From contig JBAZMV010000002.1 of assembly GCA_041649635.1 (NCBI GenBank), positions 62,001 to 126,000 of the forward strand: a stretch of DNA of 64,000 bases, read 5' to 3'. Made by a program: the position numbers and the translations under genes. This document shows positions 24,781-32,398 of this stretch, in pieces. Below the pieces are notes generated by a model. That model was not told where the DNA came from and did not search any database. It saw only the letters and a list, made by a program, of their open reading frames with translations. How positions within the stretch are numbered: position 1 is the first letter of the stretch; the number at the start of each line of letters is the position of its first letter. Source of the stretch: Dehalococcoidia bacterium (GTDB lineage Bacteria; Chloroflexota; Dehalococcoidia; E44-bin15).

Positions 24781-24804
24781 AGTCGCAAATCGACGGATAA
24801 CAAT

Positions 24805-24839
24805 AAAGCCCTTCGTAGCTTCGCGCCGCGAAGGGCTTT
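24805..24839. terminator. Bidirectional intrinsic terminator between convergent genes
   Basis: An 11-bp stem (AAAGCCCTTCG with CGAAGGGCTTT) is followed by TTTTCATTT on the plus strand and by TTATTG on the minus strand. It separates the beta-propeller gene from ygiQ. Confidence 0.8.
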
Positions 24840-26522
24840 TCATTTGCGTCGTTCGACAGCCGTTCTTTTTAGAACGTCTTTCTGTTCCTGTATACCCGTC
24901 AGGCTTTTTTCGCAGAATATCCTGTTGCCGGACATATCCGTCTCGCAATAGTACATAGCGGTCGATATGGTCGACGGCGTGGGTGTGAATATCTGCACCT
25001 GTTCCGGGATCAGCTTTAAACGAGACGACATGAATGTCCTGAGCGCCCGCATGTGCTCCGGGGTGCAGCCGGGGTGCGCGGCGATGATGTAGTAGGTCAA
25101 ATACCGTCGACGGCCTGACTTCTCGCATGCTTTGTCGAACAGCGCCTTGAATGCCATGAGCGATGAGATGGAAGGCTTGTTCATCAGTGACAGGACTTCG
25201 TCCTCGCAGTGCTCCGGCGCGAGCTTGAGCTGGCCGGAGACGTGATGTTTAACCAGTCCGTCGACGTAGCTTTTCCCGTTTTCCCCGTCGGCGACCACCA
25301 TGTCGTGGCGGATGCCGGAAGAGACGAAGACCTTCTTAACCTTCGGGATCTTCATGAGGTCACTCAGCAGCTTTACCTGCTCTTCGTGTCCGAATTTCAG
25401 GTTCGGGCAGATATCCGGCATGAGGCAGTGCTTGCGCTTGCAGCGCCAGCCCTTATCGCATGTGACGCCGTACATGTTCGCGGTGGGGCCGCCTACATCG
25501 TGGATGATACCGTTGAACCCCGGCTTCTTTGCAATACGCTCCGCTTCCTTTACTATCGACTGCCTGCTGCGGGAGACGACGCCGCGCCCCTGATGTACGG
25601 CTATAGAGCAGAAATTGCAGCCACCGAAACATCCGCGGTGCGTGGTTATCGACTGTTTGATGGTTTCCAGCGCTCTGACCTCGCCCGTTTTGTAGTAAGG
25701 GTGCACGTCGCACTCGAAATCAAGGTCGCATATCTCGTCAAGCTCATCGGTCGAAAGCAACGGCTGCGGCGGGTTATGGATGAGATATCGCTGGCCGTGC
25801 TGCTGGATAAATTCGGTGTTCGCATCGTCGATTTTCTCATGGAACAACCTGGTCATGGACATGAAGGATTCTTTGTTCGTCGAGGTTTCTTCAAATGAAG
25901 ACAGCCTTGTGTATTTGTCGACGGGATTCGGCGAGATGTAACATATGCCTTTGAGCTGCTTCCAGTCGGCGCCTTCAGCGAGCGTCCGTGCAAGCTCAAC
26001 GATTGTTTTCTCGGCCATGCCGTAGGCCAGGATGTCAGCCTTTGAATCGAACAGGATGGAGCGGCGTACGGCGTCGTCCCAGTAATCGTAGTGAGCGATG
26101 CGGCGTAAGCTAGCTTCGATGCCACCGATAACGATGGGGACGGTGTTCTTGAAATGTTGTCTGATGAGATTGGTATAAACTATCGTGGCGCGATTCGGCC
26201 TTACGTTGATGCCGCCCGGCGTGTAGTCGTCCTGCCTGCGGGGCTTCTTGACCGGAGTGTAGTTAGCCACCATCGAGTCGATGCATCCCGCAGTAATCCC
26301 CCAGAACAGGCGCGGCTCCCCCAGGCGCTTGATATCGTTCCCATTCGCTGTCGACGGCTGGGCGATGATCGCGGTCTTGAATCCGTGTTTAAGCAGGTAC
26401 TTGCCGATTACGGCGACGCCGATATGCGGGCCGTCGATGTATGTATCGCCTGTGACCAGTATGACATCCGGCCTGTCCCAGCCGAGCGTTTTGATTTCTT
26501 TTTCAGTGGTCGGTAAAAACAT
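24840..26522 (-). CDS. YgiQ-family radical SAM protein
   Basis: The product is 560 residues from the ATG at 26522, which follows AGGATAG and gives the normal family start MFLPTTEKEIKTLGWD. An N-terminal cobalamin-binding-like segment (VTGDTYIDGPHIGVAVIGKY) precedes the radical-SAM core, with the cluster motif CFGGCNFC (about residue 310) and downstream VGGPTANMYG and LKLAPEHCEDEVL. YgiQ proteins are widespread radical-SAM enzymes of uncharacterised reaction, so no substrate can be assigned. The C-terminal end is the usual disordered basic tail. It stands alone, convergent with the beta-propeller gene. Confidence 0.9.
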   Translation of the reverse strand: MFLPTTEKEIKTLGWDRPDVILVTGDTYIDGPHIGVAVIGKYLLKHGFKTAIIAQPSTANGNDIKRLGEPRLFWGITAGCIDSMVANYTPVKKPRRQDDYTPGGINVRPNRATIVYTNLIRQHFKNTVPIVIGGIEASLRRIAHYDYWDDAVRRSILFDSKADILAYGMAEKTIVELARTLAEGADWKQLKGICYISPNPVDKYTRLSSFEETSTNKESFMSMTRLFHEKIDDANTEFIQQHGQRYLIHNPPQPLLSTDELDEICDLDFECDVHPYYKTGEVRALETIKQSITTHRGCFGGCNFCSIAVHQGRGVVSRSRQSIVKEAERIAKKPGFNGIIHDVGGPTANMYGVTCDKGWRCKRKHCLMPDICPNLKFGHEEQVKLLSDLMKIPKVKKVFVSSGIRHDMVVADGENGKSYVDGLVKHHVSGQLKLAPEHCEDEVLSLMNKPSISSLMAFKALFDKACEKSGRRRYLTYYIIAAHPGCTPEHMRALRTFMSSRLKLIPEQVQIFTPTPSTISTAMYYCETDMSGNRIFCEKSLTGIQEQKDVLKRTAVERRK

Positions 26523-26672
26523 AGCTTCTATCCTATCAAAAGGATAACCAAGTTGTCCGGCAATATCAAATTGAGAAGCAGGGTGTATTTTACATGGCAT
26601 GTAATATAATATATGAAATAGATATCAGTTTACGTTGGCGAGTATATTGTCTGCGTAGATGTAGAGGTGATT

Positions 26673-27002
26673 ATGAATAAGAAAATCTATAATAAGCTTA
26701 TAGAGGTGGCTAAGAAGAACACAGTTATCTACGAAAGCGATCTTGCCAATGCAGCCGGCATGAATTTGAGCCTGCCCCATGAGCGGCGCGAGCTGGACAG
26801 GCAGCTCGACGAGATAAACAGCTATGAGCGCGAGCAGGGTCGTCCGGTGCTTTCGGCCGTGATTATTCAGAAAGACAGCCATATGCCGGGACGACACTTC
26901 TTTGAGTTTTGCAGGGATATCGGCTTACTCAAGAGTGAAGACGAAGACGAATTTTATATAAAGGAACAGCGCAAGGTCTACGTCTTCTGGGCTTCGCAGT
27001 AG
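26673..27002 (+). CDS. Small conserved protein, winged-helix-like
   Basis: This 109-residue protein starts at the ATG after GTAGAGGTG. The N-terminal part (KIYNKLIEVAKKNTVIYESD) and the central ERRELDRQLDEINSYERE suggest a helical DNA-binding-like or adaptor module, followed by a strand-rich segment (PVLSAVIIQKDSHMPGRHFF) and an acidic linker. Similar small proteins are found scattered in many genomes, sometimes beside defence genes, but no function is known. It is convergent with and directly abuts the zinc-finger gene at 27003-27215. No operon partner is visible. Confidence 0.65.
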   Translation: MNKKIYNKLIEVAKKNTVIYESDLANAAGMNLSLPHERRELDRQLDEINSYEREQGRPVLSAVIIQKDSHMPGRHFFEFCRDIGLLKSEDEDEFYIKEQRKVYVFWASQ

Positions 27003-27215
27003 CTATACGTAAACTACGCCGGCTTTGCATCTGCTGTTGGGACACGGCTTGACGCCGGTGCCGTTACACACCCTGCATTTTTCATTCGGTTCGGCGTGCG
27101 GGTCGATAAGCTTATGAACGGTCCTTGTGCCTTTTCCGCCGCAGAATCTACATGTAACAACGCCTTTACCACCGCAGTTGCCGCAGGTGCAGTGACCCAG
27201 TCTCGATAATGACAT
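27003..27215 (-). CDS. Small DnaJ-type zinc-finger protein
   Basis: This 70-residue protein has four CxxC-type pairs, three of them in CxxCxGxG form (CGNCGGKG, CRFCGGKG, CRVCNGTG), plus CPNSRC. This is the pattern of the Cys-rich domain of DnaJ, which binds two zinc ions. There is no J domain, so it is not a complete co-chaperone. Stand-alone proteins of this kind may assist folding or redox handling. That is a family-level guess. The start is taken at MSLSR. Confidence 0.7.
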   Translation of the reverse strand: MSLSRLGHCTCGNCGGKGVVTCRFCGGKGTRTVHKLIDPHAEPNEKCRVCNGTGVKPCPNSRCKAGVVYV

Positions 27216-27400
27216 ATTATGCCTCTATATATTTCAGAGTTTTCTGATTATAAGTAACAGAAAATTGAAGTAATTTACTACAATGCGGAACGTTTGTCAA
27301 TAGGCATTCGGTAATTCTGTGGCTAAGGCAGTGGGTCTTTTCGCGGGTTTTGCGGGGTGGGACGGTCGCCGGGATCAGCTATGTTGCAGCTATGAAAAAG

Positions 27401-27474
<74 letters not shown>

Positions 27475-27545
27475 GTCTGCTATCGAATTTTAGCACCTGC
27501 CTAGTGCTGTGGCAAGTAATCTAGTACTGATAACGATGTGCGGTA

Positions 27546-28094
27546 TCAGGCTGCTATATCCTGTAAAGCGCGTTCGTAGGCCTTATATGTACTGTCGTCG
27601 AAGAGCACGAATACGACCTCTTGCAGCGATTCATCGTGTTTCAGAAAATCGATGACTGTGTTGATAGCGATCTGCGCAGCCTGCGCCAGCGGATAAGAGT
27701 AGACCCCGGTGCTTATCGATGGGAATGATATAGTCTTCAACTTGTTGTCGACCGCTGCTTTAAGGCTCTCGCGATAGGCACTGGCGAGCAGTTCAGGCTC
27801 GTTGGACTTGCCGCCATGCCATATCGGGCCTACGGTGTGAATCACGTGCTTCGCTGGCAGATTGCCGCCGGTGGTGATTACCGCCTTGCCCGTCGGCAGT
27901 CGCCCGCTCTTGGCGACGATTTGCTTGCACTCATCGAGTATAGCGGGGCCTCCCGCGCGGTGGATCGCGCCGTCCACCCCTCCTCCCCCCATCAGGCTCG
28001 AATTAGCTGCGTTGACGATGGCGCCGGTGGACTGTTTTGTGATGTCGCCCTGGATGAGGGAGAGAGTGGTTTTGTTGATTTTCTTGTTCAGCAT
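27546..28094 (-). CDS. Macro-domain ADP-ribose hydrolase-like protein
   Basis: The product is 182 residues from the ATG at 28094. It has the macro-domain motifs in order: LIQGDITKQSTGAIVNAANS, GGGGVDGAIHRAGG (ADP-ribose binding and catalysis), and SFPSISTGVYSYPLAQAA. This places it with the Ymdb/MacroD group, which remove ADP-ribose from proteins or hydrolyse O-acetyl-ADP-ribose. It is cytoplasmic and alone in its unit. A composite intergenic repeat (28101-28191) abuts its start, so the repeat supplies the ribosome-binding region (AAGGGGG). Confidence 0.9.
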   Translation of the reverse strand: MLNKKINKTTLSLIQGDITKQSTGAIVNAANSSLMGGGGVDGAIHRAGGPAILDECKQIVAKSGRLPTGKAVITTGGNLPAKHVIHTVGPIWHGGKSNEPELLASAYRESLKAAVDNKLKTISFPSISTGVYSYPLAQAAQIAINTVIDFLKHDESLQEVVFVLFDDSTYKAYERALQDIAA

Positions 28095-28100
28095 AATGCT

Positions 28101-28191
28101 AATCAACCCCCTTTATCCCCCAATCATGGGGGAAGAAAAGTAAATTAGGGGACACCCCTAAAACCCCGGCAGGAGATTTCTCCTGCACCTC
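28101..28191 (-). repeat. Composite hairpin repeat unit (copy 1)
   Basis: This unit of about 90 bp has three hairpins in order: CCCCCAATCATGGGGG, AGGGGACACCCCT and CAGGAGATTTCTCCTG, joined by conserved spacers. Related copies are at 28311-28401 and 57791-57883, with one in the opposite orientation at 47796-47868. Confidence 0.75.
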
Positions 28192-28203
28192 GTATCTTAG
28201 CTA

Positions 28204-28226
28204 CCCTCTCTTTAGCAAAGAGAGGG
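28204..28226. repeat. Short hairpin repeat
   Basis: CCCTCTCTTT pairs with AAAGAGAGGG around a 3-nt loop, followed by tcagggtgagttcg. A related hairpin with a similar tail is at 40304-40327. Confidence 0.6.
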
Positions 28227-28245
28227 TCAGGGTGAGTTCGCATCC

Positions 28246-28304
28246 GTCATTGCGAGGAATCCTTCACATTAATTCTATCATGGAAGGATGACGTGGCAAT
28301 CTCG
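28246..28304. repeat. GTCATTGCGAGG-type intergenic repeat
   Basis: The ends GTCATTGCGAGG and CGTGGCAATCTCG are partly complementary. A shorter copy without the middle part lies inverted at 47731-47765. No gene is present in the whole stretch 28107-28480. Confidence 0.65.
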
Positions 28305-28310
28305 TCGTAG

Positions 28311-28401
28311 GTCAACCCCCTGACCCCCAATCTTGGGGAAGAGAAAAAGAATATGGGGGACACCCCCATGTCCCCCGGCAGGAGATATTCTCCTGCGCCA
28401 C
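28311..28401 (-). repeat. Composite hairpin repeat unit (copy 2)
   Basis: It has the same three-hairpin order as 28101-28191, with compensatory changes in the middle hairpin (GGGGGACACCCCC), which supports selection for or spread of the structure rather than the exact sequence. Confidence 0.75.
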
Positions 28402-28437
28402 TTTTTAGCGTTCGACTACGGGATTTTCTGAAAAGAA

Positions 28438-28470
28438 AAGAGGGCTCGATGTACCGCACCAAGCCCTCTT
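28438..28470 (-). terminator. Intrinsic terminator after the thiolase gene
   Basis: A 9-bp stem (AAGAGGGCT with AGCCCTCTT) lies 11 bp beyond the stop at 28481 and is followed on the minus strand by TTTTCTTTTC. Confidence 0.7.
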
Positions 28471-28480
28471 GCTAACTTCT

Positions 28481-29662
28481 TTAGGTGCCGACGATTGCGA
28501 CGCCCACCACGCTCCATGGCGGGTATCCGCCCATGTTGTGGGTTAGCGCCAGCTTTGGATCCTTTATCTGACGGTCGCCGGCCTTGCCCTGGAGTTGCTT
28601 GTAGCACTCGTACATCATCCTGAGACCAGAGGCTCCGATGGGGTGCCCGAAGCACTTGAGGCCGCCGTCGGGCTGTACCGGCAGTCCGCCGGTGATATCG
28701 AAGAATCCGGATTCGATATCTTCCTTGACCTTGCCGCGCGGGCTGAACTGCAGGTCTTCCATGGTCACCGCCTCGGTGATGGAGAAGCAGTCGTGTACCT
28801 CGGCCATGCTGATCTCCTCGCGCGGGTTCTTAATGCCGGCTTCCTTATAAGCGCGCTGTCCGGCGCGGAAACCGGTCTCAGCGTGCGCGTAATCGTAATC
28901 GGTATACCACATGTCCTCGCCTGAGGCCGCCGCGATGGTGCAGCCCTTGATGTAGACCGGGTTTTTGCAGGCCTTCTTTGCATCCTCGGCGCGCATCAGT
29001 ACGGCCGCAGCCGCGCCGTCGCTAACGCCGCAGCAATCAAACAGGCCCAGGGGCCATGCGATTATCGGCGCGTTGATGATGGCGTCCAGCTCAACGGCTT
29101 TCTTCAGGTGCGCCTTGGGATGCTTCGAACCGTTCTGGTGGCTCTTCCAGGTGACCCTGGCGATCATCTTCTTGCCTTCCTCCGGTGAGAGGCCGTAAAC
29201 GGCGAAGTACCTGGTGGCCATCATGGCGTATACGCCGGGTCCGGACGCGTTGGGCGCCCAGTACTGCTCGGCGGGCGGTCTCATATCCGGCAGTCCGCCG
29301 TAGCCGACGTCCTTGAGCTTCTCCATGCCGACGCACAGCGCGACATCGATAGCTCCGGAGGCCAGCGCGTAGGTGGCGCCGCGTATAGCCTCGGTGCCGC
29401 TGGCGCACAGGTTCTCGACGTGGGTTACAGGTATATAAGGGAGGTGCAAAGTCTGAGCCAGCTGTATGCCGCTGAGGCCCTGCATCGGGTAAAGAGTGGA
29501 GAACCACGCGGCGTCGATGTCCTTCATCTCGACTCCGGCGTCCTGCATGCACTCCTGATAGGCGTCGATTATCAGATCGGGCCCGCTCTTATCCCACAGC
29601 TCGCCGAACCTGGTGCAGCCCATTCCGATGATTGCAACTTTATCTTTAATGCCCTCTGCCAT
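28481..29662 (-). CDS. Thiolase-fold acyl-CoA acetyltransferase / lipid-transfer-type protein
   Basis: This 393-residue protein has the thiolase nucleophile region NLCASGTEAIRGATYA (Cys near residue 86), VHDCFSITEAV and the C-terminal CFGHPIGASGLRM. The N-terminus VAIIGMGCTRFGELWDKS is typical of the SCP-x/lipid-transfer group rather than of biosynthetic AtoB. Relatives act as acetoacetyl-CoA thiolases in archaeal-type mevalonate synthesis, or as retro-aldolases with a DUF35 partner in steroid side-chain breakdown. The preceding gene, 12 bp upstream, encodes an HMG-CoA-synthase-like protein with a fused DUF35-like domain, so a complex between the two is likely. Which pathway they serve is not settled. 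Confidence 0.85.
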   Translation of the reverse strand: MAEGIKDKVAIIGMGCTRFGELWDKSGPDLIIDAYQECMQDAGVEMKDIDAAWFSTLYPMQGLSGIQLAQTLHLPYIPVTHVENLCASGTEAIRGATYALASGAIDVALCVGMEKLKDVGYGGLPDMRPPAEQYWAPNASGPGVYAMMATRYFAVYGLSPEEGKKMIARVTWKSHQNGSKHPKAHLKKAVELDAIINAPIIAWPLGLFDCCGVSDGAAAAVLMRAEDAKKACKNPVYIKGCTIAAASGEDMWYTDYDYAHAETGFRAGQRAYKEAGIKNPREEISMAEVHDCFSITEAVTMEDLQFSPRGKVKEDIESGFFDITGGLPVQPDGGLKCFGHPIGASGLRMMYECYKQLQGKAGDRQIKDPKLALTHNMGGYPPWSVVGVAIVGT

Positions 29663-29674
29663 TTATCGTCTCCT

Positions 29675-31114
29675 TTACCCCTGAACGGGGGTTCCTTTCC
29701 AGCCATAGCCGACGTAGCCGGGGGCTTCCCATCTCTTGCGGAACGTCATCTCTACAGGCATATTAACCTTGAGTTCTTCAAGGATACAGTCGCTGAGATT
29801 GAACATGGCGCGTCCGCCGCCGTCGAAGTCGATCATACCGTAAAGCTCCGGCGGTGTCGGGGAGAATGCCAGGTTGTCTCCGGTGTAGGTGAACAGTTTT
29901 CCTTTTTTATCGGAGAAGCGGCACTCTTCCATCTGGTCGATGACCTTGCACTTGGGGTTGATGCACACCCGCTGCGGCGGCCATTGCGGCGTGCCGCAGG
30001 CCTTGCACTTTGTGCCGATCAGTCCGAAAAGTTTCTTGCGGTCGCGCCAGAGTATGGTTGCCGAAGTTTTGAAGAACTCGTCGCCGCGACCAGCGGTATC
30101 GATGGTAATCACGTTGCGGAAGGTGACCATCTTCTCGTAGCTCTTGAGCTCCGTCTTGTGCTCCATGTGCTTCTTCACGCCCTTGCGCGGGGCCAGTTTG
30201 GTGATCTCTTCAGTCACCTCGAACAGCAGCACGTCGCCGCCGTTGCCGTAGCTGGCCACTATAATCTTGTCGCCCGGCTTTGCGTCTTCCAGCGCCGCCA
30301 CCAGCATGAGCAACGGGTTGGAAGCGCCGCTCAGTCCCACCGTGGTGAACATGTGGTCCTGAAGCTGCTCCGGGGTGAAGCCAAGCTTCTTGCCAATGGC
30401 GGGATGCTGGCGGTGGTACATGCCGGGGAAGCAGACCTTGGAGATGCTCTCGGGCTTGAGGCTGTACTTCTTCATCAGTCCGCCGATAGCCTCGCCGACG
30501 AACTTGCCGTAGCCCTCGTCGCGCACCCATCGGTCTTCCCAAATGCGGGTGAACCGCTCGCCGTCGGGCCGCCAGTGATCCATGAAATCGTATGTTATTG
30601 AGTGTGTTCCAATGAGGTTGGCGATGACCTTATCCTTGCCGATAAGGACGGACGCAGCCGCGTCGCCGTATATCTCCTCCTGGAAACTTCCCGCAGGTCC
30701 TATCCTGCAATCCGAAGCGCAGACCAGTACGTTGTTTGCCGTTCCAGCGGCGACCGCGTCGCACGCGGAAATTGTGGCTGTTGTTCCCGCTTTTACCGAG
30801 GCAGTGAAGTCGGCGGAACGTACTTCAGGCTTAAGGTCGAGAGCGGTGGCGATTATGCCCGCGTTCTGTCTCTCCTTGTACGGTGCCGTCGTCGTCGCCA
30901 GGTAAAGGCCGTCGATCTTGCTCCGGTCGATGCCCGTCAAGCAGTCCATTCCCGCATTGACGGCCATGCTGAGGCTGTCTTCGTCATAGTTAGCTACTGC
31001 CTTTTCCCCCGGTGTTATCGTTGCCTGGTTGATAAAACCGATAGTCCAGTAAATGGTCATTCGGTTGATACGATGCCAGGGTATGTAGGCGCCATAGGCT
31101 GTGATACCGACCAT
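29675..31114 (-). CDS. HMG-CoA-synthase-like protein fused to a DUF35-type Zn-ribbon/OB domain
   Basis: This 479-residue protein begins MVGITAYGAYIP after AAAGGAG. Residues 1-345 have a thiolase-superfamily fold like archaeal HMG-CoA synthase. The catalytic Cys is missing: the usual ACKAGT region reads ASVKAGT at 105-111, and the acid region reads ATTTAPY instead of SES-PY. Residues about 375-479 form a DUF35-type domain: a zinc ribbon (CKACGTPQWPPQRVCINPKC) followed by an OB fold. In archaea HMG-CoA synthase, thiolase and DUF35 are separate chains of one complex. Here two are fused and the third is the next gene. Whether it still condenses acyl groups is doubtful. Confidence 0.8.
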   Translation of the reverse strand: MVGITAYGAYIPWHRINRMTIYWTIGFINQATITPGEKAVANYDEDSLSMAVNAGMDCLTGIDRSKIDGLYLATTTAPYKERQNAGIIATALDLKPEVRSADFTASVKAGTTATISACDAVAAGTANNVLVCASDCRIGPAGSFQEEIYGDAAASVLIGKDKVIANLIGTHSITYDFMDHWRPDGERFTRIWEDRWVRDEGYGKFVGEAIGGLMKKYSLKPESISKVCFPGMYHRQHPAIGKKLGFTPEQLQDHMFTTVGLSGASNPLLMLVAALEDAKPGDKIIVASYGNGGDVLLFEVTEEITKLAPRKGVKKHMEHKTELKSYEKMVTFRNVITIDTAGRGDEFFKTSATILWRDRKKLFGLIGTKCKACGTPQWPPQRVCINPKCKVIDQMEECRFSDKKGKLFTYTGDNLAFSPTPPELYGMIDFDGGGRAMFNLSDCILEELKVNMPVEMTFRKRWEAPGYVGYGWKGTPVQG

Positions 31115-31348
31115 CTAACGCTCCTTTCTTGTAGAGGTTCGTATAAAAGATACTGTTTTTGGGGCCTTTCTGTCAAGCTGAAACCGTAGCTGGAAAGCCC
31201 TGCGCGAAGCAATTTGGTTTATAGCTGGGGTACGAAGGAAAAACGTTTGTCGCAAGCCGGAGCGGGAGGTCGTAACTCTGATCGACATAACGCAGAAGAA
31301 GCTATCCTATAATGGCGTGAACGATTGTGGAGTTAATAGTATTCCGCT

Positions 31349-31534
31349 CTAATCGCGGGAAAAGACAATCACGCAGGCGAATAACAGGAAACCAACGCCC
31401 AGTCCGATGAACATGCCGGGGACCAGGCTGTCCACCGCAAAACCGACGCCCATGCCGATGAATAGTCCCGCGGGGATGAACAGGCCGCTGGCTCCCTTTT
31501 TGCCGGACTTCTTGGGATTTTGCGCTTCAGACAT
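31349..31534 (-). CDS. Small two-helix membrane protein with glycine-zipper pattern
   Basis: This 61-residue protein has a basic N-terminus (NPKKSGKKGASG) and two hydrophobic segments (IPAGLFIGMGVGFAVDSL and GMFIGLGVGFLLFACVIVF) rich in GxxxG spacing, which favours close helix packing. A CGGAGG-like ribosome-binding site precedes the start. No family is recognised. It lies alone between the HMG-CoA-synthase-like gene and a decayed fragment. The 234-bp gap upstream contains nothing recognised. Confidence 0.6.
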   Translation of the reverse strand: MSEAQNPKKSGKKGASGLFIPAGLFIGMGVGFAVDSLVPGMFIGLGVGFLLFACVIVFSRD

Positions 31535-31603
31535 TTTCCGCCTCCTTCAATTCATGAACAACATTTATTGCTGAAAGTAAGATGATAGACCAATCATTTC
31601 CAA

Positions 31604-31692
31604 CTAGTCAATTGGGCCCCTTCCGTTATCGTCCGCCGATACAAGGATGCTCACATTGCCGGTGCCCGCTTCGATGAAGTCCGTTGCATTAG
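31604..31692 (-). pseudogene. Decayed fragment related to the C-terminal repeat of the 2178-residue protein
   Basis: On the minus strand this stretch encodes NATDFIEAGTGNVSILVSAD, matching the giant protein near plus-strand position 33051-33121, and then runs into TAG at 31604. The two copies differ at about seven positions over 73 bp and nearly all differences are synonymous. The open frame continues upstream without further similarity and has no good start. It seems to be the remnant of a second gene of this family. Confidence 0.65.
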
Positions 31693-31739
31693 TTGCTAAA
31701 TTACTATTGAGTCTGGTTTGGAGTTCCTTAAGGATAATA

Positions 31740-32231
31740 TTAGTTTTTCACTTCGGAATCTTTTTTCTCCGATTCCTTCTTCTCCAACTCTCGTTGGCGC
31801 AGCATTGAGAAGTAGTTTTTCCTATCGAGGATAACAAGGATAAGAGGGATTAAATAGATTAGAGTCCAAAAGATAAGCATAATGAGAATCTCAGAATAAT
31901 TAACAGCATCTTCAGAATACTTTGCAAAGTCTATTGATTCGTATAAATAAATTCCTATAGGGCAAAGAGCAATAATAGAAAGAAGAGTCACAACAATTAT
32001 CCAAGACCGCTTACTTCTTTTTAATAGAAAAAAGCTCGAGGCAAAGTAGAAGATACTCCCAATAAACAGAATCAATGCAATAATAATTGCTTGTTTAAGT
32101 TGTCCCGTATTGAATGAAAAATAAAACGAATAAGGCGACCATATTAAAAGAAAGATTATCAAAGCCGCTCCTATGATTATCAGCCACCACACTGCAATCT
32201 TGGTTTTAGTCGGGAGCTTGGCTTTATTCAT
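31740..32231 (-). CDS. AT-rich membrane protein of unknown function
   Basis: The product is 163 residues from the ATG at 32231 after GAGGGTG. Four hydrophobic segments are visible (about 8-30, 42-63, 76-96 and 110-133), e.g. IAVWWLIIIGAALIIFLLIW and LIMLIFWTLIYLIPLILVIL, followed by a charged tail rich in Lys and Glu. No family is recognised. Its base and codon use is much more AT-rich than the surrounding genes, which suggests recent acquisition together with the neighbouring debris at 31604-31692. Function unknown. Confidence 0.65.
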   Translation of the reverse strand: MNKAKLPTKTKIAVWWLIIIGAALIIFLLIWSPYSFYFSFNTGQLKQAIIIALILFIGSIFYFASSFFLLKRSKRSWIIVVTLLSIIALCPIGIYLYESIDFAKYSEDAVNYSEILIMLIFWTLIYLIPLILVILDRKNYFSMLRQRELEKKESEKKDSEVKN

Positions 32232-32398
32232 ACTCACACCCTCGCTTTGTGTCATCTATTTAGGCTGTTACTTTCAGTGTAAAATATCACATATAGCACC
32301 ATGTAACAATAACTATGCATGCGGCATCTATTGGGTAAAATGCAATCGATGCCGCACATACTTGCAGTTCTCTCTATCCTACAATTCACCGAGTTCTT

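Noticed and set aside
29420..30601. A 393-codon plus-strand frame opposite the thiolase and HMG-CoA-synthase-like genes
   Set aside because: It spans two well-supported minus-strand genes. The translated product has no family features.
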